DNA of 64,000 bases from Dendrolimus kikuchii (GCA_019925095.2 CM034412.1:5515501-5579500); one strand, 5' to 3'; counted from the stretch's first letter, positions 35,201 through 42,912 are shown. A program made the numbers and translations. The notes: generated by a model from the letters alone, not told the origin.

Positions 35201-38200
35201 CGGATAATGTATAAAGTATATATTGTTTGGCTTTAAGTTACTTCTAAAGTCTGTTTCTGTTTTGCAAAAAATTGTTTTTATTAAAAAGCTCCTTAGACAC
35301 GGGGTTGCTTGGAAGTGATATCTACAAGCGATAATACCACTCATTGTTCTAATGCAAATGTAACCATATTAATTATCCAGGTTTTTTTTATTATTATTAA
35401 CCAGTCTACGGATTCGAGTTCCGTACCCTTTTTTACAACTTAATTTCGAAGAATTTTTGTAATTTATACACGCTTCTTGGTTATTTTTGTTTTTGTGTGT
35501 GACATTTATTCAATGATGTTTGTGTTGTGGTGTACCTTACGAATAACTTACTATATTAATTTATTCTAATTTTAATACTAAACTTATACTAATGTAGAGT
35601 GTATCTGTTGCATGCTGGTGTTGTGAGGAAGTGCATGTGCAGTGTGCGCCTTATGTCTTAATTATCCAGGTTTAAGTTTCTGGTGAACAATAAGGAGTAT
35701 TTGAAGAAATTGTCATTGATTTCATTCGTTCAAATAAATACTTACCACATTTCTCTAAAACCCGAGGGAGTTCTTCCACCAGTTTATGGTCAGGTTGTTG
35801 TGTTACCTGTTAATAAATATTTTTTAATTTAATTTAGTCATTTGAAACATTAAATTTTTAGGGATTGAAAGTATCCTATGTCCAATCTTAATTTTGAAAC
35901 TTTGAACATATATACCAAATTTCAGCAAAATCGGTATAATGGTTTTCCCGCGAAAGCGTAAGAGACATACAGTCAGTTTCGTATTTGTAAATTAGTATGG
36001 ATTCCATATTTCATGATTATAAAACTTATTAATTTCTAACAATTCTAATCATTATATTTATTTATCTATTATATTATTATCTAATGTAAAAAAATTACAT
36101 TTATGGCGGATTCTTATATCTTACTCATTCCCTCGCCTTACTATCGGTTGGATTTTGACATTACATGTATGGAGCTTATGAATGAATGAAGGAATGAAAA
36201 CACTTTATTGTTCACCAAAATTAAAACTACGTTCTCAAAAACTAGATACAATAAAAGTTGAACAAAGAAAGAGAGAGAGATTTCTTCCAGCTTATGTCAA
36301 ATTTTAACTGATAGTAGGCATTCTCCGTTCACGGTAACTTGACGCGGAGGGTTACCAACAATCAAAAATATTAACACGTAAAGCTAGAATCAAAAACATC
36401 TAAAATCTCAATAATTATAATAAATAATAAAACTACGTTTTAACGGTTTTAAGCGCGGTAATTTATTAGATTTTTGTTATTCTGACGTTTCGGCAATAAT
36501 TACTAGAAAATTCCAATAAAAATTGAGAATAATTTATATTTCGTAATAATCTTTATTTATAAACCTTTTTTATAACATGATATTTGGTGAAGGTAATTTT
36601 TAGAACTTAGCAATACTGCTCATCAAGTTATCGTGAACGGGGTATGAGGCTAATAAACGTTTGGTGAGATATAATAAAGGGCCAAAGTCACTAAATATTA
36701 AAGGAAAATGTAACTGAGTAATTTTTTGGTTTGGGGTTTGGGTTTTTTGTTGACCAGATTCAATGAAATAGGTTCAAACCTGTGCAGTCATAGTCAAGTG
36801 GTTGAGAAGCCCGCACGGTGCTCCGTCCGGCGTGTGAACGGGGCACACGAAGCCCCAAGCGTCAGGCAACAGCTGCCTCGCTTCAGTAGTACGCATTTCC
36901 ATGAAAAACGAACCCCGATGGATCGACCTGATATATATAGATAATAACAATGTTATATACAACAGTAACTAAGTACTTTTAATACTATACAATGTAATAT
37001 TTAAGGTATGGAAGAGCGGGCTCTTCTGATACAAGTAAAATTTGCTTAAAAAAAGATCCCAGTAACAGACCAAAAATTGTACATGTGGTTCTGAAAAAAA
37101 AATATATTTTCATTTTCATATTTTCAGTAACTGTTGCATGCTTATTATTGTATAATTCTACGAAGTTTCAACTTTTAGACGATAATTAGATTACTTTTTA
37201 TTTTTTTAAAGTGGCAATGTACACCTATCAGTTGTCAATGTCACTCTGACACAAGTCCATGCGCTAGTGTGCAATTATATTATGTCAGGAGTTTTTGGCG
37301 GGACCTAAAAGGGACAACGTCGCCTTTCAGGTTTCTGTCTGTTTACTGTGCAGTTTTGAACTAATAATGAACTTGAACTTTCACTACTTGAAAATGAACA
37401 ATAGTTGTAGGATATTGATAGTTTTTAAGAAGTAATTATGTGTTTTTGTAAGAAATGTGAACTGTGTAGTCAAATGTGGCGTTACGAGTTTTCACAAAAA
37501 CTTCGCTGTATGGCGTCAGTTGAAGAAGACCTACTATTCAGCCGAGCTGAACAAAGACTTATACATCAGAATTGACTGTATAGAAGCTTCCCTTGCTTGC
37601 CATTTTGGCGAATAATATAACTACTACTTATATTATGTCATAGAGAACAGAGAGCATTACAATTAGTTTTTGAAAAGGGAATCCATTAATACCTCGGATT
37701 ATGGGTCCTGTGAAGTGTCGTTATAGATTGGATAATTAAATCAATAATACAATATTGTATTTCGTTACATACTCGGTTGAATATTAGACATTGTATGAAC
37801 ACCATGGTTTTATTCTCCTCGCCCAACTACTCTACGTCCCTACGTATTCACGAAGTAATGGAGCCTCCTGATAATAATATGCGTACATACTCACCAAACG
37901 ACACATACGCACATATTAATTAAAACAATAACAGTATTTACACAATAAGAAGCCACTCACTTGAAATGCGACATGTATCGCATTCTGTTAATATTCTCAG
38001 CCACTATAGTAAGACCCTTGTATTGTGAGAGATTCACATTATTCGAGGGAGCATTTCCAGTGGCTAAAAAGGTTTCCATCTTTTGCTCTAAATTACCAGC
38101 TGATTTAATTATCTGTTGAAGTTCTTTCTGAAAATATATTTTTAAGAACTTTATAAATTTAAAGTTTCAAAAATTGTACAAAATCGATCGTCCATTAATT

Positions 38201-41200
38201 ACGTGATGTTGTTAGCAACCCCCAGATGATATGTGATAAAGCAAGTTTTAGTTGCAATATGTTCAACATACAATTAAAAATGACAAGTACCAAAATTAAT
38301 CTTGTCATTATGTTGGGGTTGCTAGCGTTCCAACAAATATGCGAAAGTGGCGTCACTATTATTTTCTACTCTTTTTGGCCAACCTGTATCTTATATCTGA
38401 TAATTGATTCCGACTTTCGTCTGGTACTTGAAAGTTATTCTAAAACTTGAAAACTTATTCAACACAAACCATACAAAACCATATTTTAAAAAGAAAATTT
38501 ACTGACCTGCCCCAAACTGAAACTCTTTGTGGTAGTGGCCTTTTTTAATATTTGCATCCTCATAACGTTAATAAGAGCTTGTAGTCTCTCTTTTAACACT
38601 TGAAGGTACAAATGGCCACCAACCATTAATTCTTGCATCATCACAGCATCCGCACCTTCTACCTATACAATGTTTCTGTATTTGTTAATCATTTTCACAG
38701 AAAAACCCATAAAATAAAAGTGAATGTATTTATTTCAAAGTGGAATCCTACAGTAAAAGTTATGATTCTACTTCCACTTCCAAAGTGAATTTTGATACTG
38801 ATAATGGTGAAGAATCTCTCATTGTTACAACATGTTTGTGGGATATGAATTAAAATGTCATTCTGGAAGATCACAAACCTGATAAGAACTACACACAAGT
38901 AATTAATTTACAGTTCTTACAAACATAACCAAATACAACAGGTCTAAACCGTAAGGCAGAAGATCGAAATAACAATCACATAAAACTAGCTAAGTTTGTC
39001 GATGTGAAACTCCTGTTCGAAATGTAAACTGAACTCCGCGATCGCAGTTGAAACTCAACTAACTCCGTTTCAACGGGCCGACCTTACATAATAGAAAATA
39101 TTCACGCCCTCCCAATAAACATACACTTAATTCAAAACAGCATAGCTTCTAACTTGCAATTAAATTTCAACAATAAAACTTTGATATTAATATGATTACA
39201 TATATAATATAATTCTTTATTTCCTCTCTAAGTACACTGTGAAACTTAAAACTAGTAACAACATTGACCAAGAGGCTGGTGCCTGAGAATATAGGGAAGA
39301 TTTATAAAACTAAAAGTTTATGATGTCACTCGAAGGCCAGCCATAAACACAAAAGGATTAGCACTTGAAAATATATGGTTACTTAGAAAATTGCGCACAT
39401 CCTCGACCTGGACGCAAAATATAGCTCTAATTAAATTAAAGATAGCAAATCATTCGATGTCTCCTTCTTACACATCTTCAAAACAACCGAATCATCTGGT
39501 TATGAAACAATGTCTTATCGCTAATAAAAGGACCCAGAAAAAAAACTTAGAAAATTAGCACAAACAAGCAGCAGTGAATAATTCAAGCAACTATTAAAAA
39601 AATTACAGATAATTTTAAAAGCAAAGGTAAGAAAACACCTGGTTGGTAAAGAATTATATGGATTTCGGCTTCTCGGAACACTTTGGTTGTATCAATGTAA
39701 TAAAATAAAACACTTACCTTACATTTATTCTGTACAAGATCATATAACTTTTGTGCCATAAATACCAAGCTATGAAACTTATCCTTGTGGTTTTTCAGAT
39801 GTATCATAACACAACGGTTTATTAAAAAATCTGCTGCATCCAAATCTGTACTCCATGAGGGTAGGTCATATAATTTCTGCCTAAACATTCTACCGAGGTA
39901 TGAACGGCATTCCTCGGAAGTATGGAGACCTTCTTCATGAAGTTCTCTGAGCATGTTTTGAATACAGCTGGAAAAGAAAAAAGGCTAGATTTTTTTTTTA
40001 TTTGAAGCTGTCAAACAGCCAGTCGACCCACCTAATGGAATGTGATTACTATCACCTATAGATGTTTGCAGCACCAATGTGTCGCTTGCCTTAAAGTAAA
40101 GATAGGCGGATGAGATAGGATGGACAGGATAGTAAGGGAGATGGTACAGGAGAGGTGAATATGGGTCATCGAAACTCTCAACTACTTTTAGCCAAGTGAG
40201 TACTTGAAAATGCACAATTAAGGGTTTTGTTAAGGTGATAATCATTCACTATTTCCATCATTTAATTATAATACCAGATAAAATGTATTCGATTTAAAAT
40301 ACATATATATATAGTCAATAGGCAAATATAGTCATGTCACAAGGGCCGGAGCTGCTTTTTATTGCGAAGCTGGCGAACAGGCAGGAAACCTAGCTCATGA
40401 TCAAAGTGGTTAACGTAGCCTATACGCGTTTGCAACACCAATGGCAAAGCAAATGCATAGCCAGCTTTTAGTATGCAATAAGGGATGAGATAAAGGGAAC
40501 ACACAGGAGAGATAGAGGGGAAGCAGACCATCGGGTCTGGCACTCATTGTACGAAACATGATTAGCTCAAAGTTAACCGTTTCACACGGATATTATGGGA
40601 GATTTGCATTGATCTGGCCCTAAAATCTGTAATCAAGATAATGATTCCAGCATGGCTCTATTCTGAAAAGTATATATAACATGTGTACCTACCGAATTAC
40701 ATGTTAATTGAATTCATAAACATCTAATTAAAGTCATATTGATATTTATATAAATAAATAAAAATAAAATTATTTATATGTTGGTATAGATTTCAGTTTG
40801 AAGTTATACTTACTTAACATAATACAAATCATTCTTCTTTCCATGAAGCAACATTCTGTAGATATGGTGGTCAGACCAGTCAACCAGGCACTTCATTATA
40901 AGCAGCAATGGAGCATAGTACATCATTTTTCGGTATGAAAACATAATTTTGCAAGAACCATTTGTAAGGAAATGGAGGACATTGTTCTGAAAAAAAATTA
41001 CGATCCAAACATTTGGCTATTCTATAATCTCAAAAAAGCGAGAATGGCAGACACTTACAGTACTGGTCTGATCTTGGGTTACACATCTGATTAGAACACC
41101 ATAATCTGAAAAGAGATTTCCCCTCATTTTCCATCCTGATCGCTTGATGGCTACTGGGTAGTTTCTTCTTGTCACTAGCAACATACGGGCCAGTCTTTCG

Positions 41201-42457
41201 TGACCCTGAAAACAATATTAATCAAATAAATTAAATATAAAATCAGCCCTTATTATGCCTTAGTTTTAGTATATATATATAAAAAAATAATGTTTGTATG
41301 TTTCTCCGCTATGTATTCCTAAACTATTGATCTGATTGTGATGAAACTTTGGTAGGGTGTTCGGACAACACCCATGAAGGTTTCTGGCCCAAAAAATCTT
41401 CTATCTATATAAATAACAATAAATGTTTGTATGTTTGTCATCTATGTATTCCTAAACCATTGTTATGATTATAATGAAACTTCGTCTGGGTGCCCTAAGA
41501 ACACCAACCACCAAGGGTTTCTGGCCCAAAAAATCAATTAAAATACAAATGTTATTGTGTATAAAAAAGCACTTCAATAAACCGAATATTATAACAAATA
41601 ATTTATTACTTTATGTGGCATTGCAATGCATGTGTAGCACAGCTAATGTATAATAAATTTACCTTAATAATGAAATAACCACCCCATTCATCTGCATGTT
41701 CATTCTGTTCTACCAGTTCTTCAGGAGATAGATCAGCTAGATGACAGATTTTAGACTGAAACAAGATTAAATTGGAACATTACGATAAAACTGAACCCAA
41801 GATGTCTCTGGTCCAATTAGCTAAACAGGTAAAGATTTAGACCACTCAACTATAGAGGTCATCACATTTTAAAAGTGAGTTTTGTAGACTTTTGCTTCTT
41901 CTGTGAGCAATCAATACTTAAATAAACTTACCTTGATCATAACAGGTAAGCTTCCTAAAGACCTGTCCATCGTCATACATCTTCCATCTATATCAAATGT
42001 CACTCTAATTTTAAAATCACCTCTGTATGTCGCAGCTCTTTGTCTACATTCTGTAGGTAAAACTTTTTGATTTTTTACACCAACTGTATCCATCGGGACG
42101 CTTGGTTTGGCAAAGGCTGCTTCATCTATGGTGATTTTAACCTTCTCGCCACTAGGCAATAAAAACTGAGAAGGTATTAAGTCTTCTATGGCAGCTTTTA
42201 AGCCGTCTGTTACCATGTAGTTGAACGAGTCTATATGAGGTGCTCCAAGACATTGCAGGTACTAAAATAATCAGAAGTTAAATGTTAATGTACCTATAAC
42301 GTTGCTTATCAGTAATAAAGGTTTTTTTGAGGAAAAAAATAGTAAATAAATACGAAGAGAGGATACGTACCGGATTTGCTATTTTCGGCGGTTTTCTATA
42401 ATCTGGATTGCTTGTGTAAGCCAAGGATGGATTTTTAGATATTTTCTTATTGTTCAT
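17013..42457 (-). CDS. POLR1B: DNA-directed RNA polymerase I subunit RPA2 (second-largest subunit)
   Basis: Twenty exons, 5' to 3': 42371-42457, 41932-42261, 41663-41755, 41059-41205, 40814-40986, 39718-39967, 38507-38662, 37961-38127, 36780-36927, 35746-35806, 33592-33791, 31979-32132, 31488-31578, 30645-30840, 28735-28949, 26421-26559, 25033-25239, 21323-21526, 19560-19724 and 17013-17207. Every border is GT-AG, and phases join to 3,378 nt, or 1,125 residues (human about 1,135). It starts [20 protein letters not shown], with [14 protein letters not shown] next in exon 2. Landmarks of the beta-like subunit follow in order: [18 protein letters not shown] (about 162-179), the fork region ([17 protein letters not shown] in exon 9), [14 protein letters not shown] (exons 13-14), [12 protein letters not shown] (exon 15), [12 protein letters not shown] (exon 17), RLGEMERD (exon 19) and a C-terminal zinc ribbon. 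With RPA1 it forms the active centre of the nucleolar enzyme that makes the large rRNA precursor. Introns, mostly transposon-filled, make up about 87 percent of the gene span. Confidence 0.97.
17440..17700 (-). repeat. Dispersed element (family D), copy 1
   Basis: On the minus strand it runs from CCAGGTGGTAGGGCGTTTGC through GGTTCCAGTCTGC to ATGGTAACCGCTTTCCATCA and GGGCCGTCTACCTGTCTGCT, ending in CTCCTGCAATAAAAA. This is a poly(A)-ending retroposon. It lies in the last POLR1B intron. Confidence 0.7.
18360..18530 (+). mobile_element. LINE 3' remnant (family E), copy 1
   Basis: GGACCGATGGCCGACGGAGC, TCCTGGAGTGAAGACCGCG and GGGGAGGCCTACGTTCAGCG, then TGATTGGCTGACGACGACG. These are the degenerate end words of an endonuclease/reverse-transcriptase element (GRP..RW..., LGEAY-like) followed by a (GAC)n tail. 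The copy at 54665 is in inverse orientation. Confidence 0.5.
18545..19040. repeat. Dispersed repeat (family H), copy 1
   Basis: Positions 18780-19040 match 35400-35660 closely (GAGTTCCGTACCCTTTTTT, TTATACTAATGTAGAGTGTA, GTTGTGAGGAAGTGCATGTG). The sequence to the left (CAAGACAACAAAATGATTAC...) probably belongs to the same element. No coding frame survives. Confidence 0.5.
19560..19724 (-). CDS. POLR1B: POLR1B exon 19
   Basis: Residues 1007-1061. [19 protein letters not shown]...[31 protein letters not shown] is one of the most conserved segments of second-largest polymerase subunits. It shapes the anchor for the clamp next to the C-terminal zinc ribbon. The exon is far more GC-rich than the introns around it. 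Confidence 0.95.
20130..20465 (-). mobile_element. RTE-like LINE 3' fragment (family B), copy 2
   Basis: The minus strand encodes [20 protein letters not shown], then [20 protein letters not shown] and GRPKKKMDG, the C-terminal part of an RTE-like polyprotein (compare RLSWYGHVMRR-type motifs). The frame is degraded with missing segments. It lies in the POLR1B intron between exons 18 and 19. Confidence 0.7.
20680..20836 (-). mobile_element. RTE-like LINE 3' fragment (family A), copy 2
   Basis: Starts on the plus strand with CACATACATACATACATAAC, the reverse of the (TGTA)n tail, followed by CTTCACGCCAGTTCCCTTGC and about 130 more bases of the family's 3' end up to AAGGCTCCTGAC. Only the last 45 codons remain. 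Confidence 0.7.
21102..21292 (+). repeat. Dispersed repeat (family C), copy 2
   Basis: Nearly base-for-base the same as 12893-13083. It ends 30 bases before the splice donor side of POLR1B exon 18. The high identity of the two copies suggests a recent spread. Confidence 0.65.
21323..21526 (-). CDS. POLR1B: POLR1B exon 18
   Basis: Residues 939-1006. [19 protein letters not shown], then [20 protein letters not shown] and [13 protein letters not shown], typical of the Pol I second-largest subunit near the hybrid-binding domain. Phase 0 on both sides. Confidence 0.95.
21594..22030 (-). repeat. Dispersed element (family D), longest copy
   Basis: The minus strand begins near ATGTTGATGGACGTATTTT and GGTTTCGACGTCGTAGAGCC, continues CAGGAACGGAGAAAGAATAC and CGTAAGAGGCGACAAAAC, and ends in the CTGCAATAAAAAAA tail. 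A frame ([19 protein letters not shown]...[12 protein letters not shown]...) is open here and in the copy at 34895. It abuts the truncated 5' end of the R1 element. It may be the 3' region of a longer LINE or a SINE-like unit. Confidence 0.65.
22100..24010 (+). mobile_element. R1-clade non-LTR retrotransposon, 5' truncated
   Basis: A GC-rich island (GC well above the AT-rich flanks) with the reverse transcriptase C-terminal two thirds, its downstream domain and a GC-rich 3' untranslated region of about 400 bases ending near TAAGTAATTCC. The apurinic endonuclease, gag-like first frame and the start of the reverse transcriptase are missing. It is antisense to POLR1B, in the intron between exons 17 and 18. 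The exact 3' end and target duplication could not be fixed by eye. Confidence 0.88.
22122..23609 (+). CDS. R1-type reverse transcriptase, N-terminally truncated frame
   Basis: An open frame of about 495 codons that continues upstream without its own good ATG; the first methionine-like codon is TTG, so it is a remnant of a longer ORF2. The catalytic palm motifs are intact: SLDIANAFN (motif A), [15 protein letters not shown] (motif B) and VCYADDTL with the two aspartates (motif C), then [14 protein letters not shown]-terminal zinc-knuckle-like motif, [19 protein letters not shown], matches the CCHC found in R1, TRAS and SART elements. The tail is arginine-rich. R1-clade elements copy their RNA into a nicked DNA target, often 28S rDNA or telomeric repeats. 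No stop or shift breaks the remaining frame. Without endonuclease it cannot move itself. Confidence 0.88.
   Translation: MCSMAEDAVSQGEVLLAVSLDIANAFNSLPWPCIMEALRYFRVPSYLRRIVGVYLCERAVIYPVHEGWNRRAMVCGVPQGSVLGPLLWNIAYDWILRCRVLPGVSVVCYADDTLIAARGRTHRQACLLGTAGVSSIVGRIRRLGLEVALQKTEAVMFHGPRNRPPPDTSIIVGGIRIGIGETMKYLGLVLDGRWDFSAHFRQLLPRLKGAAGALSRLLPNIGGPNATCRKLFEGIVRSMALYGAPVWADRLTARNAALLRQAQRVLAVRAIRGYRTVSFEVASLLAGSPPWDLEARVLASLYTWRKEALARGTRPAPREIEACRSELRQVAVGVWEERLRRPSAGPATIEAVRPVLHEWINRRHGTLTFRLTQVLSGHGCFGRYLCRLGRELTSGCHHCDTGDEDTALHTLQDCPAWTEQRRDLVAFTGFDTSLPAVVRTMVGSKPGWDAVSFFCERVMLAKEEAERERERTSLLRSRQRRTRRRRRADFDLRPP
24205..24355 (+). mobile_element. RTE-like LINE 3' fragment (family A), copy 3
   Basis: GCATGACAAGAGTTATGAAT through CAAGGGAACTGGCGTGAAG, followed by a (TATG)n tail of about 35 bases. 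Only about 35 codons remain. It sits right of the R1 element in the same POLR1B intron. Confidence 0.7.
24670..24872 (-). mobile_element. Helitron-like end fragment
   Basis: CTAG at the left border, then CTTCTACCCGCGACTTCGTA, which on the minus strand is a GC-rich hairpin followed by CTAG. The body has GATCCAGTCGTTTCGGAGAT and CAGACAGACAAACAGAG. The opposite end is not clear. Confidence 0.5.
25033..25239 (-). CDS. POLR1B: POLR1B exon 17: hybrid-binding core
   Basis: Residues 870-938. [17 protein letters not shown] carries two lysines eight residues apart (877 and 885) that correspond to the invariant RNA/DNA-contacting lysines of Rpb2 (979 and 987). It continues [20 protein letters not shown] and [14 protein letters not shown]. 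The donor is CAT|GTTAGT; a reading-through frame (VSCSFLHLL...) is intronic. Confidence 0.95.
25452..26036 (+). mobile_element. RTE-like LINE 3' fragment (family A), longest copy
   Basis: An open frame of 186 codons covering the end of the reverse transcriptase thumb and the C-terminal region: [53 protein letters not shown] and [14 protein letters not shown], ending AYPARELA. It finishes with a GTATGTATG tail. The lack of stops suggests a young copy. It is antisense to POLR1B, in the intron between exons 16 and 17. Confidence 0.8.
26695..26925 (+). repeat. Dispersed element (family D), copy 3
   Basis: Runs from GCCAGGTGGTAGGGCATTTG to CTGCTGATCTCCTGCAATAA and a poly(A) run, in the opposite orientation to the copies at 17.4 and 21.6 kb. 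About 130 bases right of POLR1B exon 16. Confidence 0.7.
27382..27680 (+). mobile_element. tRNA-derived SINE (family S), full-looking copy
   Basis: The head carries both internal Pol III promoter boxes: A box TAGCATAATGG and, about 40 bases on, B box GGTTCGATCC. A tRNA-unrelated body follows (CACTTGGGCACTTTTATGAC, TCGAGATAACAGGTGTATCA, GGGAGGCCCAAGTCCCGGCG) and ends in a (TTA)n tail. It was spread by another element's reverse transcriptase. It lies in the POLR1B intron between exons 15 and 16. Confidence 0.8.
27784..28327 (+). mobile_element. Non-autonomous Helitron, 544 bp
   Basis: Starts TCTATACTAATATATAAAG after an A and ends GCGGACGAAGTCGCGGGCAG-AAGCTAG before a T. These match Helitron rules: 5' TC, 3' GC-rich hairpin then CTAG, inserted between A and T without target duplication. 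The start and end words are those of the widespread short Helitrons of Lepidoptera. No Rep/helicase frame is present, so it depended on another copy. Confidence 0.8.
28545..28715 (-). repeat. Retroposon 3' end with (GATA)n foldback (family K), copy 1
   Basis: The body, AACACTTTATTGTACACCAT to GGGCGGTCTTATCGCTAAGA, recurs at 57000-57090. On the minus strand it ends AATAAAGTGTT then (ATCT)n. Here the tail folds back on itself: TAGATAGATAGATAAT faces ATTATCTATCTATCTA across a 9-base loop. It ends 20 bases from POLR1B exon 15. Confidence 0.55.
28735..28949 (-). CDS. POLR1B: POLR1B exon 15: metal-site region
   Basis: Residues 752-823. [18 protein letters not shown] aligns with the Rpb2 segment whose acidic pair (E836/D837) lies next to the second catalytic magnesium; here the pair is E756/D757. 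The exon continues [10 protein letters not shown] and [20 protein letters not shown] and splits a cysteine codon at TG|GTAAGA. All key residues are kept. Confidence 0.95.
29437..29930 (-). mobile_element. RTE-like LINE 3' fragment (family A), copy 5
   Basis: The plus strand begins with (ACAT)n, the reverse of the family tail. The minus strand carries [20 protein letters not shown] and [16 protein letters not shown] in an open frame of about 95 codons, with a break near ARELA at the end. It lies in the POLR1B intron between exons 14 and 15. Confidence 0.75.
30420..30606 (+). mobile_element. RTE-like LINE 3' fragment (family A), copy 6 with internal deletion
   Basis: Begins CCACAACACACCTTCCATGA and ends GCGTGAAGTTATGTATATAT. 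Compared with the copy at 25.8 kb it lacks about 20 bases between the CTTAAGAA and GAGTTATGAATG words, so the frame is broken. It ends about 40 bases from POLR1B exon 14. Confidence 0.7.
30900..31002 (+). repeat. Dispersed repeat (family J), copy 1
   Basis: GGAGTGGCAACATCTATCGA, CAGTGTCACTCTGACACAA and ATAGTGTGCATCTAT recur at 37205-37275 with scattered changes. It abuts the Helitron that starts at 31003. Confidence 0.45.
31003..31152 (+). mobile_element. Short Helitron, 150 bp
   Basis: Starts TCTATACTAATCCTATAATT after an A and ends GATCCCGCGGGCGAAAGCTAG before a T. The 3' hairpin is CCCGCGGG. It carries AACGGTTGAACGGATCCGGA and GATGAAATTT, words seen in many short lepidopteran Helitrons. 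It lies in the POLR1B intron between exons 13 and 14. Confidence 0.75.
31266..31294. repeat. TA microsatellite
   Basis: CACTTATATATATATATATATATAAGTATAA: about ten TA units, palindromic at both ends, in a POLR1B intron. Confidence 0.8.
33035..33499 (+). mobile_element. RTE-like LINE 3' fragment (family A), copy 7 with foldback
   Basis: The frame runs from [20 protein letters not shown] through [14 protein letters not shown] to [12 protein letters not shown], then is broken by an inverted copy of its own last 29 bases (33426-33454), after which the normal 3' end (AAGGGAACTGGCATGAAGTT and a TATG tail) resumes. It lies in the POLR1B intron between exons 11 and 12, about 90 bases from exon 11. 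Confidence 0.75.
33888..34424. repeat. Large imperfect palindrome
   Basis: Outer arms 33888-34047 and 34266-34424 are near reverse complements (CCTATGTCACTCAG-, AATGTAGCTTTCTACTGGTG and ATATTAGTATATAG on both strands). Inside them, GGCGAAGTCCTTCAATGGGG near 34065 faces CCCCTACTGACGGACTTCGCC near 34237, so pairing continues toward the centre. About 130 central bases are unpaired. It lies in the POLR1B intron between exons 10 and 11. Confidence 0.7.
34895..35207 (-). repeat. Dispersed element (family D), copy 4
   Basis: The poly(A) end is at the left. The minus strand has the frame [20 protein letters not shown] and [15 protein letters not shown], open for 70 codons and parallel to the frame in the copy at 21.6 kb. 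Confidence 0.7.
35395..35665. repeat. Dispersed repeat (family H), copy 2
   Basis: Same orientation as 18780-19040, sharing TTATACTAATGTAGAGTGTA and GAGGAAGTGCATGTGCAGTG. It ends 80 bases from POLR1B exon 10. Confidence 0.5.
35868..36002 (-). mobile_element. Helitron-like 5' end fragment
   Basis: The minus strand starts near ATCCATACTAATTTACAAAT, similar to the TCTATACTAAT starts of the Helitrons here. The plus strand has CAAAATCGGTATAATGGTTT and TCCCGCGAAAGCG. Confidence 0.4.
36102..36317. mobile_element. MITE family M, copy 5, split by a retroposon
   Basis: The left arm is GGCGGATTCTTATATCTTAC and the right part GTCAAATTTTAACTGATAGT. The element is interrupted at AGCTTATG, which appears at both sides of the insert. 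The outermost right arm is lost. Confidence 0.65.
36181..36288 (-). mobile_element. Retroposon 3' end inserted in the MITE, with 8-bp target duplication
   Basis: 108 bases flanked by AGCTTATG (36173-36180 and 36289-36296). On the minus strand it ends AACAATAAAGTGTTTTCATT followed by (ATTC)n, so it is a 5'-truncated retrotransposon copy with its tail. The AATAAAGTGTT end resembles family K. Confidence 0.75.
36425..36500 (+). repeat. Dispersed repeat (family L), inverted pair of 42835-42910
   Basis: AATAAAACTACGTTTTAACG, GCGCGGTAATTTATTAGATT, TTTTGTTATTCTGACGTTTCGG. The same words on the opposite strand at 42.8 kb flank the other end of the POLR1B gene half. Confidence 0.5.
37175..37283 (+). 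repeat. Dispersed repeat (family J), copy 2
   Basis: AAAGTGGCAATGTACACCTA, CAATGTCACTCTGACACAAG and CTAGTGTGCAATTATA match the copy at 30.9 kb in the same orientation and here run into family G. Confidence 0.45.
37290..37510 (+). repeat. Dispersed repeat (family G), copy 2
   Basis: Inverse of 13480-13735 (TTTTTGGCGGGACCTAAAAG, ATAGTTGTAGGATATTGATA, TGTAAGAAATGTGAACTGTG). It lies in a POLR1B intron, with no frame. Confidence 0.5.
39989..40090 (-). repeat. Diverged family D fragment
   Basis: CAAACAGCCAGTCGACCCAC, CTAATGGAATGTGATTAC and GATGTTTGCAGCACCAATG are a decayed form of the family D poly(A) end. It starts 20 bases right of POLR1B exon 6. Confidence 0.5.
40355..40545 (-). repeat. Diverged family D fragment
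   Basis: TTTTTATTGCGAAGCTGGCG, AACAGGCAGGAAACC, CACCAATGGCAAAGC and AGGGGAAGCAGACC follow the family D order with many changes. The sequence TAATCAAGATAATGATTCCA at 40631 matches the distal part of the copy at 21.9 kb. Confidence 0.45.
41275..41536. repeat. Tandem pair of a 120-base repeat
   Basis: Two copies in line: AATAATGTTTGTATGTTTCT...TTTCTGGCCCAAAAAAT (to 41397) and AATAAATGTTTGTATGTTTG...TTTCTGGCCCAAAAAAT (to 41534). Both carry CTATGTATTCCTAAAC and ATGAAACTT, as in Helitron-type bodies. They differ at many sites. In the POLR1B intron between exons 3 and 4. Confidence 0.65.
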
Positions 42458-42835
42458 GTTGCTTTATTTATAACACATTTGCAGTAAATTCACAAGAAAA
42501 CAAGGCAAATATCGCATGTGACATGCGGTGTGACTTTTTAAGTTTGATTTGACACTTGAGACTATTTAGTGTTTACTATTATTGTTGTTGTTTAAAATTT
42601 GACACAATGGCAGGCAAAGGAACTGTATTGTAAGGAATTCATGACAAATAAATGTTCAAACAAACTTCAAAATTTGTATGCTATAATATTGATGGATATT
42701 ATTACAATTATTTTTAAACCATTTTATATTTGTTAATTCTCCAAACCAATAACTGAAATTAAATTAATCAAACTTAAACAAATACAGGGTACCTATAACA
42801 AGTACAGGTCTTCCGTGATCACGGCCACTGAAAAG
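42458..42835 (-). promoter_or_regulatory. POLR1B upstream region
   Basis: Minus-strand sequence before the ATG reads AAATAAAGCAAC-ATG, with AT-rich DNA beyond and no TATA box I trust. On the plus strand a short ATGGCAGGCAAAGGAACTG (42607) is followed by GTAAGG, a possible donor, but no partner exon was found. Confidence 0.4.
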
Positions 42836-42912
42836 TGACCGAAACGTCGGAATAACAAAAATCAAATAAATTACCGCGCTTTAAACTGTTAAAACGTAGT
42901 TTTATTATGTAT
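42835..42912 (-). repeat. Dispersed repeat (family L), copy 2
   Basis: GACCGAAACGTCGGAATAAC, TAAATTACCGCGCTTTAAAC and GTTAAAACGTAGTTTTATTA, the reverse complement of the copy at 36.4 kb. Confidence 0.5.
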
